Below are positions 35,273-48,445 of a stretch of DNA of 64,000 nucleotides, one piece after another. The first letter of the stretch is position 1. Each line of letters opens with the position of its first letter. Location of the stretch: NCBI GenBank assembly GCA_033065855.1, contig JAVXUO010000345.1, forward strand, positions 1 through 64,000, written 5' to 3'. Under the pieces are notes generated by a model, which made no database searches, was not told where the DNA came from, and saw only the letters and a program-made list of their open reading frames with translations. Both the position numbers and the translations under genes were made by a program. The stretch comes from Escallonia rubra. Taxonomy: Eukaryota > Streptophyta > Magnoliopsida > Escalloniales > Escalloniaceae.

Positions 35273-37322
35273 TGTCGCAGCCCGAAAATTCGAAGCTTTA
35301 ACACCCGGACTTTTCCCGATGCGTTAAAACAATCACTACTTAATGACGTAAAAACCTCAAATTTTTAAATAACTAACTATGAGAACTTATGTCAGGGCTT
35401 CTAATAATCACAATTCCTCAAATCAATTTGAATCTTATCAACAAGCTAGAGAAGTTTACCCGCGCAAGGATCTTAATAATCAATACTAAAAATTTAATTT
35501 ACTTGCTCGTCTCTAATCCTTTCTCAGGCAACATAATGCTGTCATTGGTGAACAGGAAGTCAAAAGAGAGCGAGATTTTAAGAGCCCAGTAAGGTCGATC
35601 AAAGATTTAAAATCACAACGATTTGGACAAGTTTTCATATAGAATCAAATTGTAGGTTTTTAAAAGGATTTTCAAATAAGACACAACATTTCAATATAGA
35701 TGAATAATACGAACGTTTTTACATTCAATTCAAGTAACATCTTTTAAAAGGATTTTGTTTTTGATGAAATCATAGCAATTCAATATAAACATAGGGATGA
35801 GTATCATATCAATCTCTTAAATCAGTAGTCATTCAAAACACTCCGGGTATAATAAAAAGAGAAAGATAATATTGAACATGAGCAGTACACTATAGCAAAG
35901 CCATCCTGATAGTATATGCTTTATATATGCATATGTACACTGACTAGTCCATTTAGGTACTAGTTTAACCCAATCAGCGAACTATCCTTATAACGCCAAA
36001 AATATGCACCATCCTTATAACTCCCATATTACTTACTCATGTCAACATTTAGAAGGAGTAATTAAAACTGAAAATTCTTTACGATGAACGAATCAATAAA
36101 CAGATGAAATAAACAATAAATTTCAAACAATCGCTTTAAGGCTTAATTTAGGGTTTCACAGACAATTGAAAATATTTTTCTATCAATCATAAAGATAAAA
36201 TTCCATATAGTTTAAAAAAAATGTTATTATAAGCATTTAAAATCAGAGTAATGATGAAAGATTCAGAGAGAAAATCCTTACCTCTCTCCAAGCTAGGCAA
36301 TGCTACGCAACTTTGATCAAGATTCTCTGAATAAACCTAGACTGACAATCCATTTGTTAGAACACAATCTATGCTACAATATTATAAACCTAATCTTAAC
36401 AACCCACCACGTGCTCACTTCTAACTCCGAAATCGCTTAACTCAAAGCAGTCCCGCCCATTGCTAACCTAACCGAAATTCCTATGCACTCTTTAATGCGC
36501 AACGATACTCCAAACATATTCAATTATAACAAAACAACTTTATAGCTTAAAAAGTTATAAGAAGTAAAAAATATAATATTTTTGAAATTTTGAATATTTT
36601 TAAATTAAAATAATTTCTTTAAATGCAATAAAACTCTATAAATAACCATAATTATTTCTACATGAAAATAAAGTCCCATAATTTCTATAAGAATTTTAGA
36701 CTATATATAAAAACTATAGAATTAAAATCAGAATTTAAAAGACATCAAAACACATTTTAAATGTTTTGTTTTTCTAAAATCAATGCGATACAAATATTAT
36801 AGCAAATCAACTCTAAAAATCACCAAACTTAATGTAGGTCTTCTTTATACTATAAAAACATTACTCAATGTTTTTCAAAATATTTTCATGAGTTTAATGG
36901 CTCCAAAATAATTTTAGAAATCTATGTTTGTACAAAATCTTAAAAATACATATGATCTCAGAAAATTATGACATTTTACCAGAAATATATTATACGTTAA
37001 AGTTTCATATGCTAATGATCATTATGCACTACCAATGCACGCGCCATTCTGAAATTTTAGAAAATACTAAAAATACATACAATTTCAGAAAATAATAAAA
37101 TTTTGTAAGAAATTCTATTATAGCCTAAGGTATTATAATTTAAAATTTTACGCGCTAACAATTACTTGCTAACTCAATATCCACTAACTGCGTGTCCAAA
37201 ACCCACTTTTTTTTTCTTCCCCAATTTGCTGCACCTTCACATTTCACCTTGCACACACACATGCACATAGCACGTACACACATCACTCTACACAACACAC
37301 AAAAGTGCGCGCGCACACACAT
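35273..37322 (-). mobile_element. Long LTR (family E), truncated copy in unit B
   Basis: Starts TGTCGCAGCCCGAAAATTC right after the AACAT target word in the 200-bp repeat and is collinear with 50542-52578 in unit C. It breaks off in a CA-rich stretch at about 37322 against copia sequence. The orientation is opposite to the complete family member at 60133-63929. No coding capacity. Confidence 0.8.
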
Positions 37323-40300
37323 GCTTGTCGATGATGTTATGTTGGCTCTTATAGACTTGAGCAAAATTAATGGTACGAGTTCAAGCAGTCAAGTCAAGGC
37401 AAGGCAAGGTCTGGTGATAAGATCTGAAAATAAGAACGGTCATGGAAGAGACATATATCGGTCTAGAAGCAGAAATTCAAGACATGGAAAGGACAGGTCT
37501 AAGTCTCGTGGAAACCAAGGCAAGTCTAGTATTGAATGCTGGTATTGTAAAGTGATCGGTCATTTTGCAAGGAAGTGTCCAGAAAGGAAGGATAAGAAGA
37601 ATGGAAAGAAACATGTAAACAATGATAATGTTGCTGAAAAAGATGACAAAAGCAGCGATGGTGATCTCTACTTGGTTTCCTCAGTTGAGCAGCAAGAAGG
37701 TAATCTGTTATCAGTTAGAGACAACAGTTTTTCTACGGAATGGTTTCTTGACTCTGCTTGTTCATTTCATATGCGCGCACATAAGGAATGGTTTGATAGT
37801 CTTACTCCATGTAACGATGATACTGTTTTAATGGGTAATGACATTGTTTGTAAAGTCATGGGGATATGTATCATTAAAATTAAAATGTTTCATGGGATTC
37901 TGAGAACCCTAGGTGATGTATGGTACATACCTGACTTGAAGAATAATTGATTTCCTTGTGTACACTCGATTCTATAAATTGCAGTATATCTATAAAAGGT
38001 GAAGTCATGAAAGTTAGTAAAGAAAACTGGAAATTTGTATAAACTGATAGGGAACATAGTTATAGTTGGAGCTTCAATATCAACTAATGCATGGGTTATA
38101 GCAATGATAACTCTGAGTTATGGCATAAACGGCTCGGACACTTAAGTGAAGGAGGTATCCTGGAACTTCACAAGCACAAGTTGCTGCAAGGAATGGAATC
38201 ATGCAAGGTGAACTTTTGCAAATTTTGTGTGTTTGAGAAACATAAACGAGTTAGTTTTAAAGTTGCTTCTCATACTAGTAAAGGGGTTCTGGACTATGTA
38301 CATTCGGATGTTAATCAAGCATGTCTCAAATGGGGAAGCTCTGTACTTTTTTATATTAATAAATGATTTCTCAAGGAAAGTATGGGTGTACTTTATGAAG
38401 CATAATTCTAAAGTTTTCAATGTGTATAAGCAGTGGCATGTTAGAGTTAAAAACCAGACATATAAGAAGCTTAAGTACTTCAGATCAGATAATGGCATAG
38501 AATACAAGGATGGGAAATTTTTTTCAGTTCTACAAGGATGAGGGTATCATTAGGCATTTTTCAGTGAAAAGGACTCCAGAGAAAAATGGGGTTGCCGAAA
38601 GGATTAACGAAACACTATTGGAGCGAGCTAGATCCATGAGGTTGAATGCAAATTTACCTAAGAGTTTTTGGGCTGAAGATGTTAACATAGCTTGTTACTT
38701 GATCAACTGTTCTCCATCATCTGCCATTAATCACTGAGTTTCTGAGGAGGTATGGTCTGGTAAACGAGTTAATTTTTCTACAATGAGAATTTTTGGTTGT
38801 CCTGCATTTGTTCACTTTAAAAAATGAAGATCAATCCAAACTTGATCCTCAATCAAAAGAATGTAAATTCCTTAGGTATAAGGAAGTGTAAAAGGATACA
38901 GGTTATGGAATCCAGTAGCCAAGAAAAAGGTTATGAGTAGATATGTGGTATTTTATGAAGCGCATATGTTGAATACAGATGTAACTTCTAGCGAGAGGCA
39001 GGGTCACACATTGGGGATAGAGTTGCATGAGCAGAGGATAAAAGTAGCGGATGAGTGCACAAATGGATCTATAAATGAGCAATCTTTAGACGATCCAGAG
39101 GAGCATCCTAGTGACTCTTGGAATCTAGTCAGAGATAGAGAGCCACGTACCAAGAAACCAACTCAAATGTATGTTTTGAGGACTTGGTCTCGTTTGCACT
39201 AATCATGAGAAGTGGAGATCCTATCAGTTACAACAAGGCTGTCAAGGTGAAAGATGGTAACTCGTGATTGATAGCAATGGATGAGTAGATGGAATCTCTA
39301 CGGAAGAATCAGACTTGGGAACTAGTTAAACTTTCAAAAGGTGTGAAGGCTATTGAATGCAAATGGGTTTATAGAAGAAAAAAAAGGAAGATCAGAAGTA
39401 CAAGGCAAGGTTGGTGGCAAAAGTGTATTCTCAAAAAGAGGGAATTGATTATAATGAGATCTTTTCGCCAGTGGTGAAGCACACTTTTATCAGATTAATA
39501 TTGTTCATTGTAGCAGCGCATAATATGGAGTTGGAGCAGTTTGATGTGAAGACAACTTTCCTCCATGGTGATTTGGAGAAGAGGATCTACATGCAGTAAT
39601 CCGAGGGATTTATTGAGCCTGGGAAGAAAGACTATGTGTGCAAGCTGAAAAATTCCTTCTATAGTTTGAAGTAGTGGCATCAGCAATGGTATAAGCAATT
39701 CGACACATTTATGGTAACTCATGGTTACTCTCGTTGTGATTATGATTGTTGTGTGTATTATCGAGTCCTTGATGATGGTTTACAGTTGTTGCTTACATTA
39801 TATGTGGGTGATATGTTGTTGATTGCTGCAAAGAGTAAATCTCATATTCTGCACTTGAAGAAATTATTGAACATGGAGTTTGATATGAAGGATCTTGGTT
39901 CTGCCAAAAGATTCTTGGTATGAAGATTCATAGAGATCGAACGGCAAGAAAGTTATGGGTAGCTTAAAAAATTTATGTTGAAAAAGTACTGGAGAATTTT
40001 AGTATGCTCATCGCTAAACCGGTTATTATACCATTGGGAGCTCATTTTCAGTTATCCTCACAATTATGTCATAGTACAGGAGAAGATGTTGAGTATATGT
40101 CTTGAGTACCGTACACAAATGCGGTTGGTTGTTTTATTTATGCCATAGTGTGTACCAGACCTGATATATCACATGCAGTTAGTATGATCAGCAAGTATAT
40201 GGAAAATCTAGGAAATAAGCATTGGGATACAGTGAAGTTGATCTTCCTTTACCTAGTAGGTTCGACCAACTTTGGTATTATGTTTGTTCATGATGGCTAA

Positions 40301-40660
40301 GAGGTGAAGTCTCTGGCTTTGTGGATTCTGATTATGCTGGAGACTTGGATTCTAGGAGGTCTATGACTAGATATATTTTTACATTCTATGGAGGGCCGAT
40401 ATGTTATAAATCAGTGTTACAGTCTACTACAGAATTGTCAACTACGGAGACAGAGTACATGGCATTAACAGAGGCAGCTAAGGAGGCATTATGGTTGAAA
40501 TGAATGGTAGAGGAGCTTGGTTTCAAGCAGCGTGGTGTTTTGTTACAATGTGACAATTAGAGTGCAATGAATTTGGCAAAGAATTAGGTTTCCATGTTAG
40601 GATCAAACATATTGATATACATTATCACAGGGTCCGGGAATGGATTAATTCTAGATTTAA
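37323..40660 (+). pseudogene. Ty1-copia gag-pol polyprotein, decayed
   Basis: In order on the plus strand: the end of gag with a CCHC zinc knuckle (CWYCKVIGHFARKC, about 37540), protease start (WFLDSACSFHM, 37741), GAG-pre-integrase (LWHKRLGHLSEGGI, 38120), integrase (NDFSRKVWVYF, KYFRSDNGIEY, FSVKRTPEKNGVAERINETLLERAR, 38360-38640), reverse transcriptase (TWELVKL-CKWVYRRK 39310-39380; SPVVKHTFIR; LEQFDVKTTFLHGDLE 39530-39580; LYVGDMLLIAA 39800, the YVDD box with Gly for Asp), and RNase H (DSDYAGDLDSRRS, 40321; STTETEYMAL). Frameshifts and stops are frequent. The first half of gag is missing here and is found inverted at 40690-40850. The zinc-knuckle type is Tnt1/Tork-like. Confidence 0.9.
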
Positions 40661-40685
40661 CCGTATTGCACATACAGCCTAAGCC

Positions 40686-41246
40686 TTTAATTCCTCCTAA
40701 TTGTCTTGATCCATCGACTCAGGCATATTCCCCAACAAAAGCTTGAGCAATCCTTGTTGCACAAGGATATCCTTCACCGTGCTCTGCCATGTACCAAAAT
40801 TCTTCTTCCCATCAAAATTTTCACAGGCATACTTCATGGTCGTGTTGTTCGACATATTTATCCTCTGAAATCGATTTCAGTTTTGCCCAAAATAAACTTG
40901 GAACGATCTGATACCACTTGTTATGAAATCACTCTAGATAAATATGTATAGAACACGATAAGCAAACAAGAGAACACAGGAAATCTGAGAGAACTCAAAT
41001 TCACTTCGCACAAGTTAGATTTATAACACTCTTTCACGTATATCTCTAAATTATTTGCCTACTAAAAAAATGGCTCTTCTCTCTTGACTTTAAACACAAT
41101 ACAAGACAACTTACATATAATTGTAGATAAGTAGTGATCTTCTCTATACAACCAATGTTGGACAAGATGTCTTATATACTAATGGTCAAGTTGCAACCTT
41201 TTTTAAGTAACCAATGTGGAACATAAATATAAGATATATATCAACA
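40686..41246 (-). mobile_element. Inverted copia 5' end: LTR, primer site and gag start
   Basis: On the minus strand the LTR runs 41246 to 40919 (TGTTGATATAT... to ...TTTCATAACA, 328 bp). The primer-binding site GTGGTATCAGAT follows at about 40907-40918, then gag coding MSNNTTMKYACENFDGKKNF and TWQSTVKDILVQQGLLK down to a stop near 40700. This is the standard start of a Tnt1/Tork-type copia gag. It faces the plus-strand gag-pol remnant and may be the missing front part of the same or a related element. It sits at the junction between units B and C. Confidence 0.85.
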
Positions 41247-41418
41247 CATTCCATCCCCAATTAGAGAAACCGTTAGTTCATTTATCAACGTGGGTGACTA
41301 CCAAGTCGAAGATATTAATTTGGATATGCAGGAAAGCGAGCATCGCCAACCAGTGCCAAAGAAGCCGAGGGCTGAGAAGTAGTCCTTAGCATACCTGCCA
41401 GCCTAGAAGTGACAAGAT

Positions 41419-42120
41419 ATGAAAAAAGGAAGGCGTCTGCTCACCAAGCGCTATCACCATTGCAGGCAAGCTAGAAAATTCTCACTCCTAGATTGGAGTG
41501 TAAAGATAGATGACTCCATTTTTAAGCTCGCCAGGACGAGGTGCAAAAGGTCGAGTCGAGCAATCATCAGAGAACATGAAGCATCTCTCAGCTACCAAGC
41601 CATGGTTCACATCATTATCATTGTAAGACATTTTTCTTTGTCTATTGTTTAGAATTTCTTTTGAGCGTTATGCAGGTATAGATCCAGATTGGGGCTAAGA
41701 AGCTTCTCATTACTATGCAGTTGCTTGACAAAGAGCAGGAAAAGGTCATCATGGAAGAGAATCACCAGCAGAAGGCCGAGAAAGTGGCCAACTTCACGAC
41801 GAAGGCTAAGAGTCTTAAATCTAGCACGGCCCGATTCAAGAGCAAAGTTGAAGCTACCCAGAAGGGCTAAGATAAGGGGAAAGCAGCAATAGCTGCCGAG
41901 GCTATTTTGAGATTCAAATAGTTAAAGAAGTACAAAGATATATGATTTTGGGATTGCAAGTGATCCTTGTTGTAAGGATACAACAGGTGCAAGGGTGAAA
42001 TTGCCAAGTGGCACTTTGGTCTGGAACTGGAGAGATTCCAGCACTCATTAGTAGCTACTATGGTGGATGAAGAGGAGGCAATAATTTGTAGAAGAAGATT
42101 CAATAGAGCCAAAGTTTATG
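41419..42120 (+). pseudogene. Coiled-coil gag-like ORF remnant (unit C)
   Basis: Counterpart of 23560-24262. It has the same Glu/Lys-rich helix region (about 41720-41800), differing stop positions and a broken frame. Nothing suggests function. Confidence 0.5.
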
Positions 42121-42539
42121 ATAAGATCCCTTTCTACTTGCCATGTGGTGTTATGTAGTCGTCTGCCACTCAAGGCATGAAGAGGAAGTTGAGGAGCCTG
42201 CATGGGCTTGTTCTAGGGGTCAGCAAGCAGTAGCTTAGGCATAGACTTGAATTTAATCATGAATCCCGTGTGTAAATTGTGATTCAAAATGAAATAAACA
42301 TTCTGCATCCTTTGTGTTAAACTGTAACTTCATTTAATCACCTAAAGCCTTTGGCGACAATATGTAATTTTAAAAAGGAAAAGATATAGTTAACCAAAAA
42401 GGGTTTGCTCCTTTAAAATTCTCATAAGAGACACTAGTATGAAAGAAAGAAACATAGTTTGGTCCAACGAAAGGTGCTAACTTTAAAGAGAGACAAACCC
42501 TAGGCATACGAAGGAAGAGTTACATGCCCCACACTAAAC

Positions 42540-43270
42540 TGGTGTTTTTCCTTAATCACTAAGTAATAAAAAATAATACTGTCGAGGATTGGTAGCATTC
42601 CAAGTGTGATAGACTTCTCGTTGAATGTCTCCAAATGGTGAGCCTCAGGTCCTCATAGTTTGATCGCCATATATGGTCCTTCCCAGTCAGGCGGAAGCTT
42701 ACCCACGACATCCTTAGAGGAAGATGCCTCCATTTTATGGAAAAATACCAGGATGAAAAGGTTGTGAGCATAACCTTGAGGCCGCTCAAGGAGTAAAATT
42801 CACTACCAACTTAAGAACGTGCAGCCTTCTGCTTGTAAGAGAAGAGGGAATCCGGGCTTGCTCTCGTGTTTTGTCTAACAAGTCCAAATTAGCTTTGAGC
42901 TCCACCTTATTGCAACCAATTAAATGATGCGACATGCGAAAACGGTAATCCACTCTCAATAGGATACGCGTTAGCCTTCATTCCACAAGACAAGTTAAAG
43001 GGAGTCTTTCCTTTTGGATTCGTATTCATTATACTATAAGCCTGGGGAGTTCATCTACTCAAATCAAGCTTCTCTTTAACTCCTTGAAGAAAAGTGCAGT
43101 TTATAGCTTCAGTCTGGCTGTTTGAGAATAGATACGCCGCAAAGTAAATCGATGCTCAATAGATAAGCTAGAGCAAAAGGTCCTGAAGGTAGAGTTATCA
43201 AACTAACTACCATTATCAGTGACCCAAATCGAGAAATGCAAGGACCACCCTTATGGAATCTTGAAGACAG
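42540..43270 (-). pseudogene. Ty3-gypsy integrase remnant (unit C)
   Basis: Minus-strand translation reads VTDNGSQFDNSTFRTFC (about 43225-43175, the catalytic-core Asp region), then SLSIEHRFT, NPKGKTPFNLSCGMKA (about 43020), KVMLTTFSSWYF (about 42770), and GKDHIWRSN/GPEAHHLETFN frames near 42690. This is the order of a plant gypsy integrase end. Stops and a frame change are present. Unit B keeps the same sequence at 24505-25400. Confidence 0.8.
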
Positions 43271-44449
43271 TGTTGTATTCCTCTAGGAACATTTGCGACC
43301 ACCCTTGGACTAAAGCAAGTCTGTAATACTTCTTTCGTTGCTCGCTGAACTCTGGAGAATTCCAATAAAGGATTGTAGCTCTCTGCTTTTGCACCCTCAG
43401 CTACGTCATCTCCACCTCCTGAGCGATTAACTAAGTGGTTGCAGCCTTAGCCTTTTTCTCCACCTCCAATGATAATTATTAGCAACAGTGATCTTTTCAA
43501 AGTTTTCTTTCAAAGTCTGGTCGGCTTGAATCACCTTATCGGCCCCAACTTAAACCGCAACAATTGCCTTAAAGAGAGTTTGTTAATTTCCAGTTTTAAA
43601 ATTCAACTGAGTTATATAGACCTACTATCTGTACTTGTGCAACTTCTTGGGCCATTTTCTGAGCACAAACCAAGGCAGGCATGGGCTTCAAGGCCTTCCC
43701 AGGGCCAGCCCACTTGCGCTCTGTCCTTTTGTTGTGAAAAAACAAACTACTCAAGGGTGACCATCCATGTTGGGGAGTGAAGTTCTTTGGTCTTTCCCAA
43801 GCTGCTGCTCCTATTTGGCTTCCTTTTTTTCCCCCCCTCTGCCTAGCCTATCCAACTTGCAGTTGAAGGACCAAATCTTATTGTTGGCTTGTTTTCTTAA
43901 GCCGAAGGTGGTGGAATCTCATGGGCAGGTGCTGCCAAGTCTATGTGAAATTGATCGATCATAGCAGGATTGTCAGCAGAAATGCTCATCACAGAAGTCC
44001 AAACTGCCATTGCATCAAACATTTGTTTATTCAGGGCACATCCTCCAAGTAGGGCTGAGCAGAGGTCTCGAGTATGGTTGCGATTGAATCTGCATTTAAC
44101 ACCATAGTAAGTTTAAACGAAAATCACGTTCGGTTCAATTCACAGCAGAGCTCCTCTCCTCTGCACCATGGGTTTATGACTCAAGATGATGCCACTCTCA
44201 TGCAATTACTCACTGGAAAGAATACTCGCAGACAATAGATTAGCCGAGCAGATTTGCTCCTTAAGCTTGACTCTTTCTCCGCTCGGCAGCTGAGCAGGTG
44301 AACTACATGCCTTGAGTTTTGTCTTCAGCGACAAGGTTCATGCCTTTATGCAACATCAAACACTATGCAAGTGCGCGTTGAATGACATGCTTAAGAATCA
44401 TCGCATATAAGATGGAATTATTGGCTCTATGAAGTAAGCTAAATCATCG

Positions 44450-45315
44450 AAAGATTTCCTCCTCGTTGGCTAATCTTATACGGAGTACTTAATACTATTT
44501 TATTTTCATTTTCATTCCGTAGTGTGTGAGCCATCTGAGATATTATTAGCCTGAGTCGAATTACCTAACTTGTTATCAATTCTATAAGCAACTAAGACTT
44601 GTTTATCCCTGAAAAGGCAATGTCGTGTGCTTGCGCAGTTTTAGTAAAAATCTTCTACTTTTAACACTAATAATCATCATTAACATTAAATTTTCACTCA
44701 ATCTCCGGTTCAATTCCAAAATATATAGTTGATTAGGAATTGGTTCCCCTACATTTTAATTTATTTGTGGAACCAGCCTACAGATCTTAAAAAGCATTTG
44801 AGATCTGGTCCACCCAGTGTCACCAGGCTGAAGCGACCAAGATCTGGTCCATCATCGCTGATCTGAGATCTCTCTCTTCCTCTGCTGACAGTTGTGGTCC
44901 ATCCCATATCTGGTCCATCACCACAAAAATGGATGATGGGTTGTGGTTTTGTGGAGGTTATGGTGGGCCCGTTATGGCTGATGCATTGTGGTTATGATGA
45001 TTCAGGTTTCTTCCAAAAGGATTTTGTAAATAAGATTTTTTTTTTCTGGATTGGATTGTACTTTGGTTGCTATTCTGGGTTGTGAGTAGGACGCCATTCT
45101 TATTTACGGTTTTGGGTAATCGATTCAAAATTCTCGTTAAGGTTCTGTAGATTATTCGATTGATGATTCGCCTCAAGGCTGTCACTTTACTGGAACAAGC
45201 TATAACAGTTAAAGACGATGTGAATGTATTTTCGGATTTATGTTCCTTGGTGTACTTGCCGGAGTTGCGTCACATCTAATCTCAAAGGAAACTCAAAACA
45301 AATGTAATTCTTGGA
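44450..45315. other. Unit C-specific sequence replacing GLR exons 1-2
   Basis: This stretch has no counterpart in unit B. It contains repeated AGATCTGGTCCA words (44807-44930) and a T-rich run at 45037. No coding region or transposon end was recognised. It marks where the 5' half of GLR copy C was lost. Confidence 0.55.
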
Positions 45316-45540
45316 TCTTCAGCTCTTATATATAGAAACTTAAAATATGACTTCATTTCTAATTATCTGTTCAATACAAGCACCTATACATAGCTGAAGA
45401 GGATAATTTAAATCTATCAGTTATCTCAACCTAACAATATTATATCATAAGATAACTAATCACTTACTGTTAAAAGTTACACTTGATCCACATCTAGATT
45501 GATCTAACATTATTTGATGTCCTCAACTCCCCCCCCCACC

Positions 45541-45564
45541 CCAAAAAAAAAAAAAAAAAAAAAA
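45541..45564. repeat. Poly(A) tract in copy C
   Basis: About 20 or more A residues after a C-run (45527-45540), at a point where copy B has only a short C-rich word (about 29004-29020). Simple sequence growth or slippage. Confidence 0.8.
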
Positions 45565-46383
45565 CACATGCTATTTTGAATAAATATTCCATGTGAACAA
45601 AAATTAACCCAAAGAAAACAAATATATGAATCCCAAATGTCCAGCAAGGATCTTGCCAATTGCTCCATCTCCAGCTTACAAAGCATAAGTGATCTCTATA
45701 TTACAATACATACCCAATGGACCCAATGGAAGGCAAGCCAGTTGTCCATCTCTAGGACTGAAGGCCGAATGTCAACATGTAGAGAAGAAGTGCATAAGCA
45801 CAGGAAATTGTGAGGTTGAAAAGAAAGGCTCTTTGAGAACAATGAGATAATCAATATAGTTTACGAAATGGAAGGATATGAAAAAAACAAGGATATAGAC
45901 AATCCATAAGTATGAAAAGTTAAAAACTCATTTGTGGAGGAATAGTAAAAAGTAGAGCAACATATTTGAGAAATATATTTTTGGGCTTGAAATTTGGTTG
46001 GAGATCGAATGGGGACGTCTAATAGTTGTTTAAATCAGAAACCTATAATCTTTAACTCATAGTTTATTACACATAGATAAGCAACAAAAGTGAAAAAGAG
46101 AGAAGGAAAAAAAATTTATGTTGGCTAGGGGAACGGGCCGATCACATAAATGCAAAAGTACTTGAGAACTCTCAAAACAGGGATTGTCTTGCTCTCGATA
46201 AAATATAGAACTATAAAATAAGATTTCATTTCTTGAATACAACTTGCCACCACTAAGAGTTTATTTAGAAATAATTTGGAATACAAGATAACGCAAAATA
46301 TGAATTTAACTTATCTTTGTCTCTAACTTCATATTCTTGATTGATATATGTCTTCTCACACATTATCCCACTTGTCCTATTAG

Positions 46384-47564
46384 ACGCCAAAACAATGTGA
46401 TGCAGTGGTAGGAGATACAACAATATTGAATTGTCGAACATCCTATGTTGAATTTGCACTGCCATACATGAGCTCTGAAGTTTATAAGCTGCTCCTAGCC
46501 AAACGAGGAGGCACGCACAAAAGCATCTGGACCTTTGTAAAACCCTTGAGTTGGGAGCTTTGGCTGACAATGGGCGTAACTTGCATGCTGGCTGGAGTAG
46601 CATTTCAATTCTTAGAGCATCGTGTCAACAGCGAACTTAGAGCTCCATGGCATCAGCAACTCGTCAGGATCTTTTGGTTCCCATTTTCTGCCCTCATCTT
46701 TCCTGAAGGTAATTCTTTCACTGACATTTTTTGCCGTTTGAGCAACTTGTAACTTAACGTGGTATCAAAGTTCTGATTAAGGAAGGTCTTGGGTTTGATT
46801 CCTTTTGCTTGCTTATTTGGTCATTTTTTAGGATAGTGCAATTTGCACTCCGACTAATCGTTCACTTGGTTATGGTGCACTTTATTTTGTTTCTGCACAT
46901 ACAATTGTTAAGTTCCATGTGAAGGAAAGTGTTAAAGTATGATATTTTGTTTTTTTTTTTTTGATTTAGTTTTGAAATATTGAATTTTTAGAGTAACTGG
47001 TAACTTAACGTACTTTAAAGTCGACTTATTAAATGGGGGAGTAGAAACAACGATCCATGCTTAGAAAAAACATCAAGCAAGCATTTGTTTTCCCCAATTG
47101 GTGAATTTTTGGCAACAAAAATGCATCGTAACAAGAATACTTTTCTTCCAAGCTAATGAAAAACCCTGCTACATCTTCTCTAACAGTGACAGGGGGTATG
47201 GCTAATCAATGGTCGAAGGTTGTGATGGTGATATGGTTATGTGGTATTCATAGTAATGCAGGCTTACACAGCCAACTTATCCTCGATTTTAACTGTAGAT
47301 TAGTTGCAACCTATTGAACCTAGAGTAATCCAGTCAGTTGGGTACCAAGAAGGCTCTTTTGTGCGGGACTTACTAGTAAAGGAGTTTGATTCCAATGTGT
47401 CCCTCAAGCCATACACGACCATTAACCAATATCACGACGCCTTGAAGAACAAGAACGTTGATGTGATCTATGATGAGGTACCATACATAAACCTCTTCCT
47501 CAATAAGCACGGATCTGACTATATGAAAGTTGGGCCCATATATAAGAACGCCGGATTTGGCTTT
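46384..47564 (+). pseudogene. GLR copy C, truncated pseudogene
   Basis: Only exons 3 (46384-46708) and 4 (47187-47564) remain. Exon 3 appears identical to copy B. Exon 4 has lost two bases at about 47241 (frameshift before M3) and has a CAG-to-TAG stop at 47301-47303 just after the M3 segment. Exons 1-2 are replaced by unrelated DNA at 44450-45315, and exon 5 with M4 and stop is removed by a deletion at about 49328. Both splice borders of the two exons are preserved. It cannot make a channel. Confidence 0.93.
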
Positions 47565-48445
47565 GTGAGTTTTTCTCCTCCTTTTTTTTGCTCTCTTTAT
47601 CATTTTACATGTTAAATGTAACAGTTTTATATGGTGCCCCTAGCAAAGGAATCATGACTTATATAAAGGTGGGCGAAAATACACCTTAGTGAAAATCTGC
47701 AAAACAAAACTAAGGTGGGGAAACACTCTTTACATTATACAAACCCAATTTGTTTAGGTAATTCACATTTTAGAACCACTAGTACTGTTGAAAATTAAGA
47801 AAGAAAGATCCAACTTAGTTGTGGATAAATTAAAGCTTATGTGCCTCCGCCCCGGGTATATATCTCTTTCAATGAATTGTACACTTCAATCGTCATGCTT
47901 GGATTCCTTCTCACGAGTTGGATTCGTGTCGTTGAGCCCTCCAGGTAAGTGGATGTATCAGTTAACTAACAAGTCGATATATAACATTTGATGCTACTAA
48001 AATGGTTACGTTCTTGTTTCTATCAAATGGTCAAACACTTAACTCATAGTAGAAGGTTAATTCCTAATTTATGCCCCCACATATGGCGCATGAACAGAAC
48101 CACCCTCCAATGAAATTTAATGGCAAACTTTTCTCTCTAAATATAGCAGGGATAGCATCCATTATCCAGCCCTAATGGCAGCCGTTAAGTTAAGGATATC
48201 CCTGGTAGGAGGTGCATATTGCAACTTAAAACGTCGGGGAATATTTTTGAATGATAAAGACATATATAAACAAACTAATCAACCTCTTCTCCCCCCTCCC
48301 CCTCCCTCCCTCCCTCCCTCTCTTTCTCTTCCTTCATATCTTCTTTACCAACCACCACACATGTTCTCCTGCAATATCTGTGTGTGGATATATATCGGGG
48401 TTGCCATGGGCCCTCCTAGGAAATTTTTTATGGTATACTTCTAGG

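Larger units (their letters stand above)
23047..37322 (+). repeat. Tandem segmental duplication, unit B
   Basis: Starting at GCAGGAGAGCGAGCATCGCC (23047), this segment is collinear with 41332-52578. The offset is about 17,908 at 25860, 16,596 at 29788, 16,587 at 31200 and about 15,250 at 34135-37320, stepping because of gains and losses between copies. It contains gypsy remnants, GLR copy B, the 200-bp tandem repeat and the left part of a long LTR. The right break is at about 37322 inside the CA-rich part of that LTR, where a copia remnant takes over. Confidence 0.9.

Noticed and set aside
37192-37320. Long reading frame running from CA-rich sequence into the copia gag
   Set aside because: The first 40 or so residues are His/Thr-rich translation of the LTR's CA tract; only the part after about 37323 is copia coding sequence.
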